Assembly (NCBI GenBank): GCA_902470345.1
Contig: CABRGB010000019.1
Location: 1 to 30,644 of the forward strand
Origin: an uncultured Collinsella sp.
GTDB taxonomy: Bacteria > Actinomycetota > Coriobacteriia > Coriobacteriales > Coriobacteriaceae
Direction of reading: 5' to 3'
Length of the DNA: 30,644 nt
Shown one piece after another: positions 23,576 through 30,644 of the stretch (the first letter of the stretch is position 1; each line of letters opens with the position of its first letter). The position numbers and the translations under genes were made by a program. Below the pieces are notes generated by a model. The model made no database searches, had not been told where the DNA came from, and was given only the letters and a program-made list of their open reading frames with translations.

Positions 23576-23753
23576 TACGGCAGGATATGGAGGCCGATTA
23601 CCAACCTACCGGCAAGCTCGTGTCGGCAGCCCCGGCCTTTCCTTTGCCTAGCGCGACCCTCGCGAAGCGCGTGAGCGGTAGGGAAAGGAAAGGCCGGGGC
23701 GAACAACCCGCGGCGCAGCCAGTGTTCGCGTTACGGCAGGATATGGAAGCCGA
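23576..23753. repeat. 22-bp direct repeats (transaldolase 3' end) flanking a structured insertion
   Basis: TACGGCAGGATATGG plus GCCGA occurs at 23576-23597 and 23732-23753 with one difference in 22 bp. The second copy is the 3' end and stop codon of the transaldolase gene. Between them, 134 bp contain a long hairpin (arms 23629-23650 and 23679-23700, 21 of 22 bp paired) and a smaller one (GCGAACA at 23699-23705, TGTTCGC at 23723-23729). It looks like an insertion that duplicated its target, or integrated at the gene end and restored it. Confidence 0.7.
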
Positions 23754-24435
23754 GCGAGGCGATATCCTTGGCAAAGCCACGCACGGTGTCGAGCGAGACC
23801 TCGTACGGATCGCGACCGATGTTCTTGCGCTTGGCCAGGATGCTGTTGGGCACCGTGATGATCTGGCAACCGCAGGCTTCGGCCTGGTAGATGTTGATGA
23901 GCTCACGCGTGGACGCCCACAGGACCTCGCAGTTGGGCTTGGCGGCAGCCTTCTTGACCGACTCCGTCACAAACGGAATGGGATCGACGCCGGTATCGGC
24001 GATGCGGCCGGCAAAAAGCGAGATGATGGACGGCGTCTCGGCGTCGACGGCCTCGACCATCTCGTCAACCTGCTCGGGCGTAAAGATGGTGGTGACGTTG
24101 ACCTTGATGCCGTCGGCCGAAAGCTTGCGGACCAGCTCGGCGGTGGACTCGCCCTTGGTGGTCACGCACGGAATCTTGACGTAGACGTTCTCGGCCCAGG
24201 TAGCGATCTCGCGGGCCTCGACCTCCATGGCCTCGACGTCGTCGGCAAAGACCTCAAACGACACAGATACATCGGTAATGTGGGTCAGGACCTCCTTGGC
24301 AAACGCGCGGAAATCCGTCACGCCACCCTTCTTCATAAGGGACGGGTTGGTCGTGAAACCCTGAACGTTGCCGTTCTCGTACATGTCGAGCATGCCCTCG
24401 AGGTTTGCACCGTCAGCGAACACCTTGATTGCCAT
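23731..24435 (-). CDS. transaldolase / fructose-6-phosphate aldolase-type enzyme
   Basis: The 234-residue protein is a short-form transaldolase barrel. It has FADGANLEGM with Asp8, GFTTNPSLM at 26-34, the Schiff-base Lys87 in VYVKIP, NVTTIFTPEQ, and ISLFAGRIADTG near the phosphate site. It would transfer a dihydroxyacetone unit between sugar phosphates in the pentose phosphate pathway or cleave fructose 6-phosphate. The length suits the FSA/TalC subfamily, and the two activities cannot be separated by eye. I chose the ATG at 24435 with AAAGGAA upstream; the frame extends 8 codons further without a binding site. Its last codons and stop are duplicated downstream at 23576-23597. Confidence 0.85.
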   Translation of the reverse strand: MAIKVFADGANLEGMLDMYENGNVQGFTTNPSLMKKGGVTDFRAFAKEVLTHITDVSVSFEVFADDVEAMEVEAREIATWAENVYVKIPCVTTKGESTAELVRKLSADGIKVNVTTIFTPEQVDEMVEAVDAETPSIISLFAGRIADTGVDPIPFVTESVKKAAAKPNCEVLWASTRELINIYQAEACGCQIITVPNSILAKRKNIGRDPYEVSLDTVRGFAKDIASLGFHILP

Positions 24436-24628
24436 CTGCCTGATTCCTTTCGTTTGCACGCGGGCGTTGAACTGCTAAACACTTTACCTACGTTTATCAA
24501 GGCGTGAGCTGCGGGTTTTTATCTTCTCGGCGAACGGTATAAACACCTCAGTGTTTGGATTGATAAATCGATTGAGCATGCAAAAGCAAAGAGTCGCAGT
24601 TTGGGCAAACGTCAGAACGCGGGATTCA

Positions 24629-25456
24629 TTAGATGAGGCCGAAATGCTGCATCGCTGTGACGGTGCCGTCGTGTGCGACATCATCAGTCACGTAGTCGGC
24701 GAGCGCCTTGACCTCGGGCATGGCGTTGCCCATGGCCACGGCCGTCTCGACAGCGGCGAGCATACCCAAATCGTTGCCGGAATCGCCAAAGCCAAAGGTG
24801 CGCGCGTTGCCGGTGCGACCCAGGTATTCCAGCGCTCGCGCCACGCCCACGCCCTTGTCAATGCCCTTGGGGCTCAGCTCGCGATTCTGACCACCGGTGT
24901 TGCACAGCTCAAACTCGCGATCGATAAAGCCGTCATCGTTGGCTACGCGAGCCAGGTAGCTCGCGACGATGCACACCTTGCCCACGCGCAGACGGCCGTC
25001 GACGCGCATCTCCTCGGCGCTGTGCACCACAGAAGTGCCGATCAGAGACGACTGCTCAACACCCGCGGGTTCCAGGGCAAAAGTAGCCACGTTGGTCTCG
25101 AAAAAGGCCTCAATCCCTGCCGCTGCCATACGGCGCGCGAGCTCCTCGATAACGTCCTCGCCAAAGCAGTCCTCGTGTACCACGCGGCCCTCGACCTCGA
25201 GCGTGGCGCCCGCCATGGCAACGACACCCGCAGGCTCCAAAGCACGCAGGCCATCGGCAATCAGCCACAAGGGACGACCCGTGCAGATAAATGCCTGGTG
25301 ACCTGCATTGCGCAGGCGACCAAATGCATCGACAACGGCCTTCGACGGATGGACTGCATTGAAGTCCTTATCGGTCATATCGTCGGGATCGAACGACGTC
25401 AGCGTGCCGTCCACGTCAAAAAAGAGCACAGCGGGTTCGGGACACGCATCAATCAT
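24629..25456 (-). CDS. HAD superfamily phosphatase (Cof type, class IIB)
   Basis: The 275-residue protein has the four HAD motifs: DVDGT with nucleophile Asp14 and acid Asp16, the Thr of ICTGRP, a Lys in the KGIDKG region, and GFGDSGNDLGML for Mg binding. The large insert between motifs II and III is the class IIB cap. Such enzymes remove phosphate from sugar phosphates, flavin mononucleotide or pyridoxal phosphate; the substrate here is unknown. The ATG at 25456 has AAAGGAA about 6 bp upstream and is preferred over the ATG 12 codons earlier. It shares its upstream region with the divergent rlmKL gene. Confidence 0.87.
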   Translation of the reverse strand: MIDACPEPAVLFFDVDGTLTSFDPDDMTDKDFNAVHPSKAVVDAFGRLRNAGHQAFICTGRPLWLIADGLRALEPAGVVAMAGATLEVEGRVVHEDCFGEDVIEELARRMAAAGIEAFFETNVATFALEPAGVEQSSLIGTSVVHSAEEMRVDGRLRVGKVCIVASYLARVANDDGFIDREFELCNTGGQNRELSPKGIDKGVGVARALEYLGRTGNARTFGFGDSGNDLGMLAAVETAVAMGNAMPEVKALADYVTDDVAHDGTVTAMQHFGLI

Positions 25457-25531
25457 ATGGGTTCCTTTCGAGGATAAGGGCAAACGAAGCATCCATCATA
25501 TAATGGAGCGACGCAACCAGAGAGGTCACCC

Positions 25532-28102
25532 ATGGAATTTTACGCAAGCTGCCCCGAGGGCTTTGAGTCCGCACTCGCCGATGAGCTTAAACGCCTCGGG
25601 CTTTCGCATGTTCGCCGGCTGAAGGGCCGCGCCACGTTTGAGGGCGAGCTCGAAGAAGGCTACCGCGCCTGTCTGTGGTCGCGTCTGGCGAGCCGCGTGT
25701 TTGCGGTGCTCGGGCGCTTTGAGGCGCAGGACGCCGACGAGCTGTACGATAGCGTTTACGACATCGCCTGGGAGAACATCGTCCACCCCGGCGCCACCAT
25801 TTCCATCACCGCCCGCGGCGTGACCGAGCAGCTGCGCAACACGCGCTTCTCGGCCCTGCGCGCCAAGGACGCGCTGTGCGACCGTCTGGCCGAGGCCACG
25901 GGCCGTCGCGCCGATGTCGACGCCGCCGACCCCGATGTTCACCTGCTGCTTTCGTTGCGTCAGCGTCGCGCGAGCATTAGCCTGGACCTTTCGGGCGACC
26001 CGCTGTTCAAACGCCTGCCGCCCGCAGCGACCCGCGCCGGCGAGGGCACGCACGTGCTGCGCCCCGACTACGCCGCCCTGGTGCTGGCACAGGTCGGCTG
26101 GACCGCACTGTGCGAGCGCGAGCTGACGGCCGACGATTACGAGAACGAGGCCCTGCCCACGCTGATCGACGCCTCGTGCGCCGGCGGCGGCCTGCTGCTG
26201 GAGGCCGTGAATATCCTGACTGACCGTGCACCGGGCGTCGCCCGCGACCACTGGGGCTTTGAGGGCTGGCAGTTGCACGACGCCGCTCTGTGGGGGCAGT
26301 TGCTTGCCGAGGCACGCGAGCGCGAGGCGGCAGCACGCGAGCGCCAAGCACGCATTGTGGCCGTAGACATCGACCCCGCCGCCCGCAAGACCGCCGAGCG
26401 CATGGTCAAGTGCGCCGGCTACAAGCGTTTTGTCGATTTCTGCGCCGCCAAGTCCGTCACCGTACTGGACCACGCGGGCGCCGTCGCCGGTGCCGCCGTG
26501 GTCGCGGATACGACCGAGACACCACTTTCGCTCATGCACGACGCCATGACGCTGGTCGGCGAGCTGCGCCGCGCGCCCGAGCTTGCCGCGGCGCCGGTCG
26601 CCGCGCTCACCCGCGATGGATTGCTGGCCCGCGCGCTCCACGCCGAGCCCGAGTGCTCGATCGCCGTCATGCCCAACAATGAAGAGGCAACTATTGAGGT
26701 TTGGCCCTCGCTCGATCACGCCGCCGCGGCATTTGAAGCTGCGACCAGTGCAGGTGCTGAAGGCGAGACTGCAGATGTCGACAACGCCAATGATGAAGGC
26801 AGCACCGCTCCCGCCATGTCCGAGCCCGCCGCCACGCTCGACCTGGGCGACGGCAAGCCGCTGCCCGTGCTCATCCCCGAGTCGGAGCAGTTCGCCAACC
26901 GCCTGCGCAAGAATGCCCGTCTGCGCCGCAAGTGGGCCAAGCGCGAGGGCGTGAGCTGCTACCGCGTCTACGATGCCGACCTGCCCGATTACTCCGCCGC
27001 CATCGATCTGTACGAGGGCTGCCCGCAGACGCCGGGCCGCTGGCTCGTCATCGCCGAATACGCCGCGCCCAAGACCATCGACCCCGCGCTGGCCCAGGCC
27101 CGCATGCTCGACATCTTGGCCATCTCGCCGCGCATCCTTGATGTTCCGGCCGAGCACGTGCACGCCAAGGCCCGCATGCGCTCACGTGGCGGCTCGCAGT
27201 ACGGTAAGCAGGGCGCCGGCAAGGGCGGCTCGGGCGAGCGCGCCAACATCGCGCGCCGTCGCCTGCCGCTCATCGAAGAGGGTGGACTCACCTTTGCCGT
27301 CAACTTTGACGACTATTTGGATGTGGGCATCTTCCTGGATCATCGCGTCACGCGCAACCTGGTGCGCGAGCACGCCAAGCAGGCGCGCCGCTTCCTCAAC
27401 CTGTTTGCCTACACCGGCACTGCCACCTGCTACGCGGCCGATGGCGGCGTCGAGGAGACCGTGACGGTCGACCTTTCCAACACCTACCTGGACTGGGCCG
27501 AGCGCAATATGCGCCAGAACGGCTTTGTTGGTCCGCAGCATCATTTTGTGCGCGACGACGTGCTCGCCTGGATTCGCGACCAGCGCCAGACGCGCAACCG
27601 CTGGGACTTGATCTTTGTCGACCCGCCCACGTTCTCGAACTCGTCCAAGATGGGCCGCCGCACTTGGGATGTCCAGCGCGACCATGTTGAGCTTTTGGCC
27701 GGCGTATCGCGCCTGCTCGCACAGGGCGGACATGCCATCTTTAGCTGCAACCTGCGCGGCTTCCGCCCCGAGACACGCAAGCTCGCGCGCGCGGGCGTGG
27801 TGTTGGAGGACATTACGGCGCAGACCATCCCCGAGGATTTCGCACGCAACCAGAAGGTGCACCACTGCTATATCGTGCGCCGCCTGCCCATTGAGGACGC
27901 CATGGCCGAGGTCGGCTTTAGCGCCGAGGAGATTGCCGAGCGTGTCGAGGAGCTGCGCAACCCCGAGGCCCGCAAGCCTCGCGCGGCAGTACCCGCGCAC
28001 GCGCAGGCCGGAGACCGAGGGCCGCGCGGCGACGGCAAACCCTCCCCCGCCGGCAAGCCCAAAAAGAAGAAGTTCTACGCCAGCAAACCCAGGGGCAAAT
28101 AA
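25532..28102 (+). CDS. rlmL: RlmKL-like 23S rRNA methyltransferase with degenerate RlmL domain
   Basis: The 856-residue protein matches fused RlmKL: an N-terminal ferredoxin-like/THUMP part (to about 165), an RlmL-type domain (about 170-350) and an RlmK-type domain (about 440-800). In the RlmL part the usual DPMCGSGT loop reads DASCAGGG (about 213-220), and the catalytic NPPYGER is replaced by ADTTETPL (about 325). N2 methylation of G2445 is therefore doubtful. The RlmK part keeps NLFAYTGT and VDPPTFSNSSKM (about 696), so N7 methylation of G2069 should be intact. A low-complexity Ala/Glu/Asp insert (about 405-445) and a basic tail ending KPKKKKFYASKPRGK are extra; E. coli RlmKL has 702 residues. 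The ATG has GAGAGGTC upstream. Confidence 0.88.
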   Translation: MEFYASCPEGFESALADELKRLGLSHVRRLKGRATFEGELEEGYRACLWSRLASRVFAVLGRFEAQDADELYDSVYDIAWENIVHPGATISITARGVTEQLRNTRFSALRAKDALCDRLAEATGRRADVDAADPDVHLLLSLRQRRASISLDLSGDPLFKRLPPAATRAGEGTHVLRPDYAALVLAQVGWTALCERELTADDYENEALPTLIDASCAGGGLLLEAVNILTDRAPGVARDHWGFEGWQLHDAALWGQLLAEAREREAAARERQARIVAVDIDPAARKTAERMVKCAGYKRFVDFCAAKSVTVLDHAGAVAGAAVVADTTETPLSLMHDAMTLVGELRRAPELAAAPVAALTRDGLLARALHAEPECSIAVMPNNEEATIEVWPSLDHAAAAFEAATSAGAEGETADVDNANDEGSTAPAMSEPAATLDLGDGKPLPVLIPESEQFANRLRKNARLRRKWAKREGVSCYRVYDADLPDYSAAIDLYEGCPQTPGRWLVIAEYAAPKTIDPALAQARMLDILAISPRILDVPAEHVHAKARMRSRGGSQYGKQGAGKGGSGERANIARRRLPLIEEGGLTFAVNFDDYLDVGIFLDHRVTRNLVREHAKQARRFLNLFAYTGTATCYAADGGVEETVTVDLSNTYLDWAERNMRQNGFVGPQHHFVRDDVLAWIRDQRQTRNRWDLIFVDPPTFSNSSKMGRRTWDVQRDHVELLAGVSRLLAQGGHAIFSCNLRGFRPETRKLARAGVVLEDITAQTIPEDFARNQKVHHCYIVRRLPIEDAMAEVGFSAEEIAERVEELRNPEARKPRAAVPAHAQAGDRGPRGDGKPSPAGKPKKKKFYASKPRGK

Positions 28103-28106
28103 ACAA

Positions 28107-28173
28107 AGTTGCGGTGGAATATGGACTGTTTGGCCGCCAAATAGGCCATTTCCGTCCGTATTTCACCGCAACT
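28107..28173. terminator. long hairpin between convergent rlmKL and kdpE
   Basis: The 20-nt arms at 28107-28126 and 28154-28173 (AGTTGCGGTGGAATATGGAC and near-complement) pair at 18 of 20 positions, the other two being G·U. A second GGCC/GGCC pairing lies in the loop. It has no T-tract, so it may be a dispersed intergenic repeat that doubles as a terminator. Confidence 0.65.
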
Positions 28174-28197
28174 CACAGTGGGATGGCGGACGCCGTC

Positions 28198-28911
28198 CTA
28201 CCCTTGGGTGACCAGGCGATAGCCGATACCCACATGCGTCTGGATATAGCGCGGGTGCGCGGGGTCGGACTCGATCTTCTTGCGCAGCGTGCCCATAAAG
28301 ACACGCAGGCTCGCCAGGTCGCTCTTGGTTGCCGTGCCCCAAATCTCGTGCAGGATAAACTGGTGCGTCAGCACCTTGTCGGCGTTGTGCGCCAGCAGGC
28401 ACAGGAGCTTGTACTCGATCGGCGTCAGATGCAGCTCCTCGCCATCCATCGTGGCGATTCCGGCATCAAAATCGATATGCAGCTCACCGGTATCGAACGA
28501 GCCCTCGGAGGCAACACCGCCCGTTTGCGCATACGAAAGGCGCCTGAGCGTCGTGCGAATGCGCGCGAGCAGCTCCTCGACCGAAAACGGCTTGGTCAGG
28601 TAGTCGTCGGCGCCGGCATCGAGCGCGCGAATCTTGTCCGCATCCTCGCTGCGCGCCGAGACCACAATAATCGGCATACCCGACCATGCGCGCACCGATT
28701 CCACCACCTTGACGCCGTCCATATCGGGCAGGCCCAGATCGAGCAGCACGATGCTCGGTGCCTGCGACGAGGCGGCGGCGATGGCGGCATGGGCGGTCTC
28801 CACGGCCATATGGCGCAAGCCGTGCGCCTCGAGCGCGGCAACGATAAGGTTGCGAACGGCAGGGTCATCCTCAACGACCAAGATGAGCGGTTTTACGGCA
28901 GAGTTCGGCAC
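28198..28911 (-). CDS. kdpE: KdpE-like OmpR-family response regulator
   Basis: The 237-residue protein has a receiver domain with the acidic pocket E14-D15-D16, phospho-acceptor Asp58 (VLLDLGLPD) and Lys107 (DDYLTKPF), followed by an OmpR-type winged helix (about 140-235, LTPIEYKLLCLLAHNADKVL to YIQTHVGIGYRLV). The segments LGLPDMDG, SARSEDADKIRALDAGADDYLTKPF match KdpE closely. It would activate high-affinity potassium uptake genes when phosphorylated by the adjacent kinase. The GTG at 28911 lies 4 bp after the kinase stop, with AAGGAG 7 bp upstream, so I reject the longer frame from 28992. Confidence 0.87.
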   Translation of the reverse strand: MPNSAVKPLILVVEDDPAVRNLIVAALEAHGLRHMAVETAHAAIAAASSQAPSIVLLDLGLPDMDGVKVVESVRAWSGMPIIVVSARSEDADKIRALDAGADDYLTKPFSVEELLARIRTTLRRLSYAQTGGVASEGSFDTGELHIDFDAGIATMDGEELHLTPIEYKLLCLLAHNADKVLTHQFILHEIWGTATKSDLASLRVFMGTLRKKIESDPAHPRYIQTHVGIGYRLVTQG

Positions 28912-28915
28912 AGCG

Positions 28916-30541
28916 CTACTCCTTATCAAACGAAACGTCGGCGGCGGGAAGTTCAATCGTAAAGACCGAACCGTGCGGGTCCGCCGCGGCAACCTCTATG
29001 CTACCGCCATGTGCCAACGCAATGGAACGGCAGAGCGAAAGACCCAGGCCAACGCTGCGGTGGCTGTCGGCCAGACCATGGTTGGCGGTATAGAACGACT
29101 CGAAGATCCGCTCGCGATCCTCGGGTGCGATGCCCGGACCATCATCGGCCACCGAGCACGCCACGCGTCCATCGTCGACGCTAATCGAAATCATGATATG
29201 CGAGCCCGCGGGCGTATAGGTGATGGCGTTGTTCACCAGATTGACCACCAGCTGCACCATCAGGCGCGCATCGACGTTGACGAGCGCCGGCTCATCGCAC
29301 GCCACCACCTTAAGGTCGTGCTCGCGCACGGCAGGGTTCACGTGGCGCAGCGCCTCCTCGACGATATCGTCCATGAGCTCGAGCGTGGTCGACAGGCGCA
29401 TACCGCCACCCTCGAGCTTGGTGATGGCGAGCAGATTCTCGACGGTGGCGTTGAGCCACAGTGCATCCGAGCGAATGGATAGAAGCAGGCCGCGGCGCGT
29501 CTGGGCATCGAGCACCGCGGTGCCGGTCGAGCCCTGGTCGAGCAGCACGTCGGCATTGCCCGAAATACTGGTCAGCGGCGTGCGCAGGTCGTGCGAGATG
29601 GAGCGCAGCAGGTTGGCGCGCAGTTGTTCGTTTTTGGCAAGCACCGCCGCCTCCTCGCGGGCCTCCATGGCGCGGGCGCGATCGAGCGCCAGCTCGCCTT
29701 CGCTCACGATGGCATCGGCAAGTGTCCGCTCCTCATGCGTCAGCACGTCGGGCTCGGCAACGATAGCCAGCACGCCCACCACCGAGGCGGGGTCGCCCGA
29801 GCGCGCGAAGCCGTCGCCTGTGCGAACCGTCAGGTAGATGCCATAAAACGCCGAGCCGCCAAACGTGGCGTCGAGCGGCGTTCCCACATAGGCGGACGCC
29901 GAGAGCCGAGGCGGCATCTGCGGCGCCAGTTCGTGCACCGGTGCGGCATCGCCCACGGCCGTGTAAGTCGCGCGCGGCAGCAGGTCATCGCCCTCGGCGT
30001 CGGCGCTGTACCACACGACCGGGCAGCCCGAAAGACGCGCCAGCTGCGTGGCCATGGCGTGAACGATCTGATGCTGATCGGCGCACCGCTGCAGCATGCG
30101 GTTGGTCTCGAGCACCATATGCGTGCGGCGGTCGCTGGCGGCAGCCTGTGCTAAGGCGCGGCGCAGGGCCAACGCAATCGAGCTCGACACAAGCGAGACC
30201 ACGAACATGATGAAGAACATGCCGGGATAGCCGCGGTCGATAAGCGACAGCGAGTAGCGCGGGTCGACAAACAAGAAGTTGTAGAGCGCCACGGCGGCAG
30301 CCGAGCTCAGCAAGCAATACAGGCGACTCCAGGTAAAGAATGCGCACAGCTGAACGGCGAACACATAGACGATCATGATGCTCGGCGCGAGACCCGGATG
30401 GTCGAGCAGCGCACCCACAATCGTCGCCGCGACCAACAGCCCCACCGATACGCAAGCGTCATACAGAGGAGTGCGGCGCGTCAGCGTTGTGCGCCGCCAC
30501 CAAAAGTTATCGGCAATATCGCCGTCCGTACGGACGTCCAT
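28916..30541 (-). CDS. kdpD: KdpD-like sensor histidine kinase lacking the N-terminal KdpD/Usp module
   Basis: The 541-residue protein begins with the DUF4118 four-helix membrane domain (LYDACVSVGLLVAATIVGALL, then PSIMIVYVFAVQLCAFF, FLFVDPRYSLSL). A GAF-like region (about 140-290) follows, and then the kinase core: H-box SISHDLRTPLTSISG with His at about 317, N-box NLVNNAITYTP, G1 DDGPGIA and G2 GLGLSLC. E. coli KdpD has 894 residues; the missing ~350 are the cytosolic KdpD and universal-stress-type domains that tune kinase and phosphatase activity. They may be encoded as a separate gene outside the window or be absent. The kinase would signal potassium limitation to the adjacent regulator. 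AGAGGGG precedes the ATG, about 10 bp away. Confidence 0.85.
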   Translation of the reverse strand: MDVRTDGDIADNFWWRRTTLTRRTPLYDACVSVGLLVAATIVGALLDHPGLAPSIMIVYVFAVQLCAFFTWSRLYCLLSSAAAVALYNFLFVDPRYSLSLIDRGYPGMFFIMFVVSLVSSSIALALRRALAQAAASDRRTHMVLETNRMLQRCADQHQIVHAMATQLARLSGCPVVWYSADAEGDDLLPRATYTAVGDAAPVHELAPQMPPRLSASAYVGTPLDATFGGSAFYGIYLTVRTGDGFARSGDPASVVGVLAIVAEPDVLTHEERTLADAIVSEGELALDRARAMEAREEAAVLAKNEQLRANLLRSISHDLRTPLTSISGNADVLLDQGSTGTAVLDAQTRRGLLLSIRSDALWLNATVENLLAITKLEGGGMRLSTTLELMDDIVEEALRHVNPAVREHDLKVVACDEPALVNVDARLMVQLVVNLVNNAITYTPAGSHIMISISVDDGRVACSVADDGPGIAPEDRERIFESFYTANHGLADSHRSVGLGLSLCRSIALAHGGSIEVAAADPHGSVFTIELPAADVSFDKE

Positions 30542-30576
30542 CAGCGCCCCGCCCCTCTCTCGAAAACAAAAACCAC

Positions 30577-30644
30577 CACAAAGGGACAGGTGAACTGCGC
30601 CCCGAAACTTGGACTGAATAAATAGCGACTACGCCGCAAGGGCC
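30577..30644. other. window edge with half of the dispersed palindrome, possible IS end
   Basis: ACAAAGGGACAG at 30578-30589 matches one arm of the 31-bp dispersed palindrome but lacks the other arm. It is followed directly by GTGAACTGCGCCCCGAAAC, which resembles the terminal inverted repeats of IS3-family (IS150-group) elements. No coding sequence is visible before the window ends. Confidence 0.25.

Noticed and set aside
28912..28992. 5' extension of the kdpE frame to the ATG at 28992.
   Set aside because: The extension lies inside the kdpD coding end and is Arg/Pro-rich; the GTG at 28911 has a good ribosome binding site and fits the receiver domain.
1..30644. tRNA or rRNA genes.
   Set aside because: No cloverleaf with a T-loop GGTTCGAATC-type core and no rRNA-like stretch was seen on either strand.

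Overview
The window looks like a chromosomal segment of a high-GC gut actinobacterium of the class Coriobacteriia, most likely Collinsella or a close relative. The assignment rests on the GC-rich codon use of the core genes, the coriobacterial-looking gene set (Tex, RlmKL, Fic, DUF4143 ATPase, OFA transporter) and families of short intergenic palindromes. It is an inference from sequence reading, not a database match.

Layout. 1-349 is the 3' end of an MFS exporter. 350-1105 is a decayed stretch with two dyads, a terminator and a fragment of a PTS EIIB domain. 1106-4548 is an AT-richer, probably acquired restriction-modification island: a PLD-type nuclease converging on two adenine methyltransferases. 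The first methyltransferase of that pair is an EcoRI-type enzyme fused to a RelB/DinJ-like antitoxin domain. A low-molecular-weight phosphotyrosine phosphatase (4856-5302) starts at the right edge of the island. 5489-8181 (minus strand) holds a DUF4143 ATPase and a pyridoxal kinase/TIGR04076 pair. 8403-9575 is a Fic protein with palindromic boxes in its leader.

9829-14054 is a three-gene operon: a MarR regulator and a heterodimeric ABC exporter with one degenerate ATP site, behind a promoter overlapped by repeated boxes. A diguanylate cyclase follows on the minus strand. Next comes a LysR regulator divergent from an SDR dehydrogenase, an OFA-type MFS transporter and a Gfo/Idh/MocA dehydrogenase, which read as a small catabolic locus of unknown substrate. 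Tex (20121-22268), a zinc-ribbon membrane protein, a transaldolase, a HAD phosphatase, RlmKL (25532-28102) and a KdpD/KdpE-type two-component system complete the window.

The most notable features are the antitoxin-methyltransferase fusion with a palindrome just upstream, a 216-bp transposase-free inverted-repeat element, a structured insertion that duplicates the 3' end of the transaldolase gene, exact 33-bp iterons before the DUF4143 ATPase, a dispersed 31-bp palindrome, and an RlmL domain that seems to have lost its catalytic motif.
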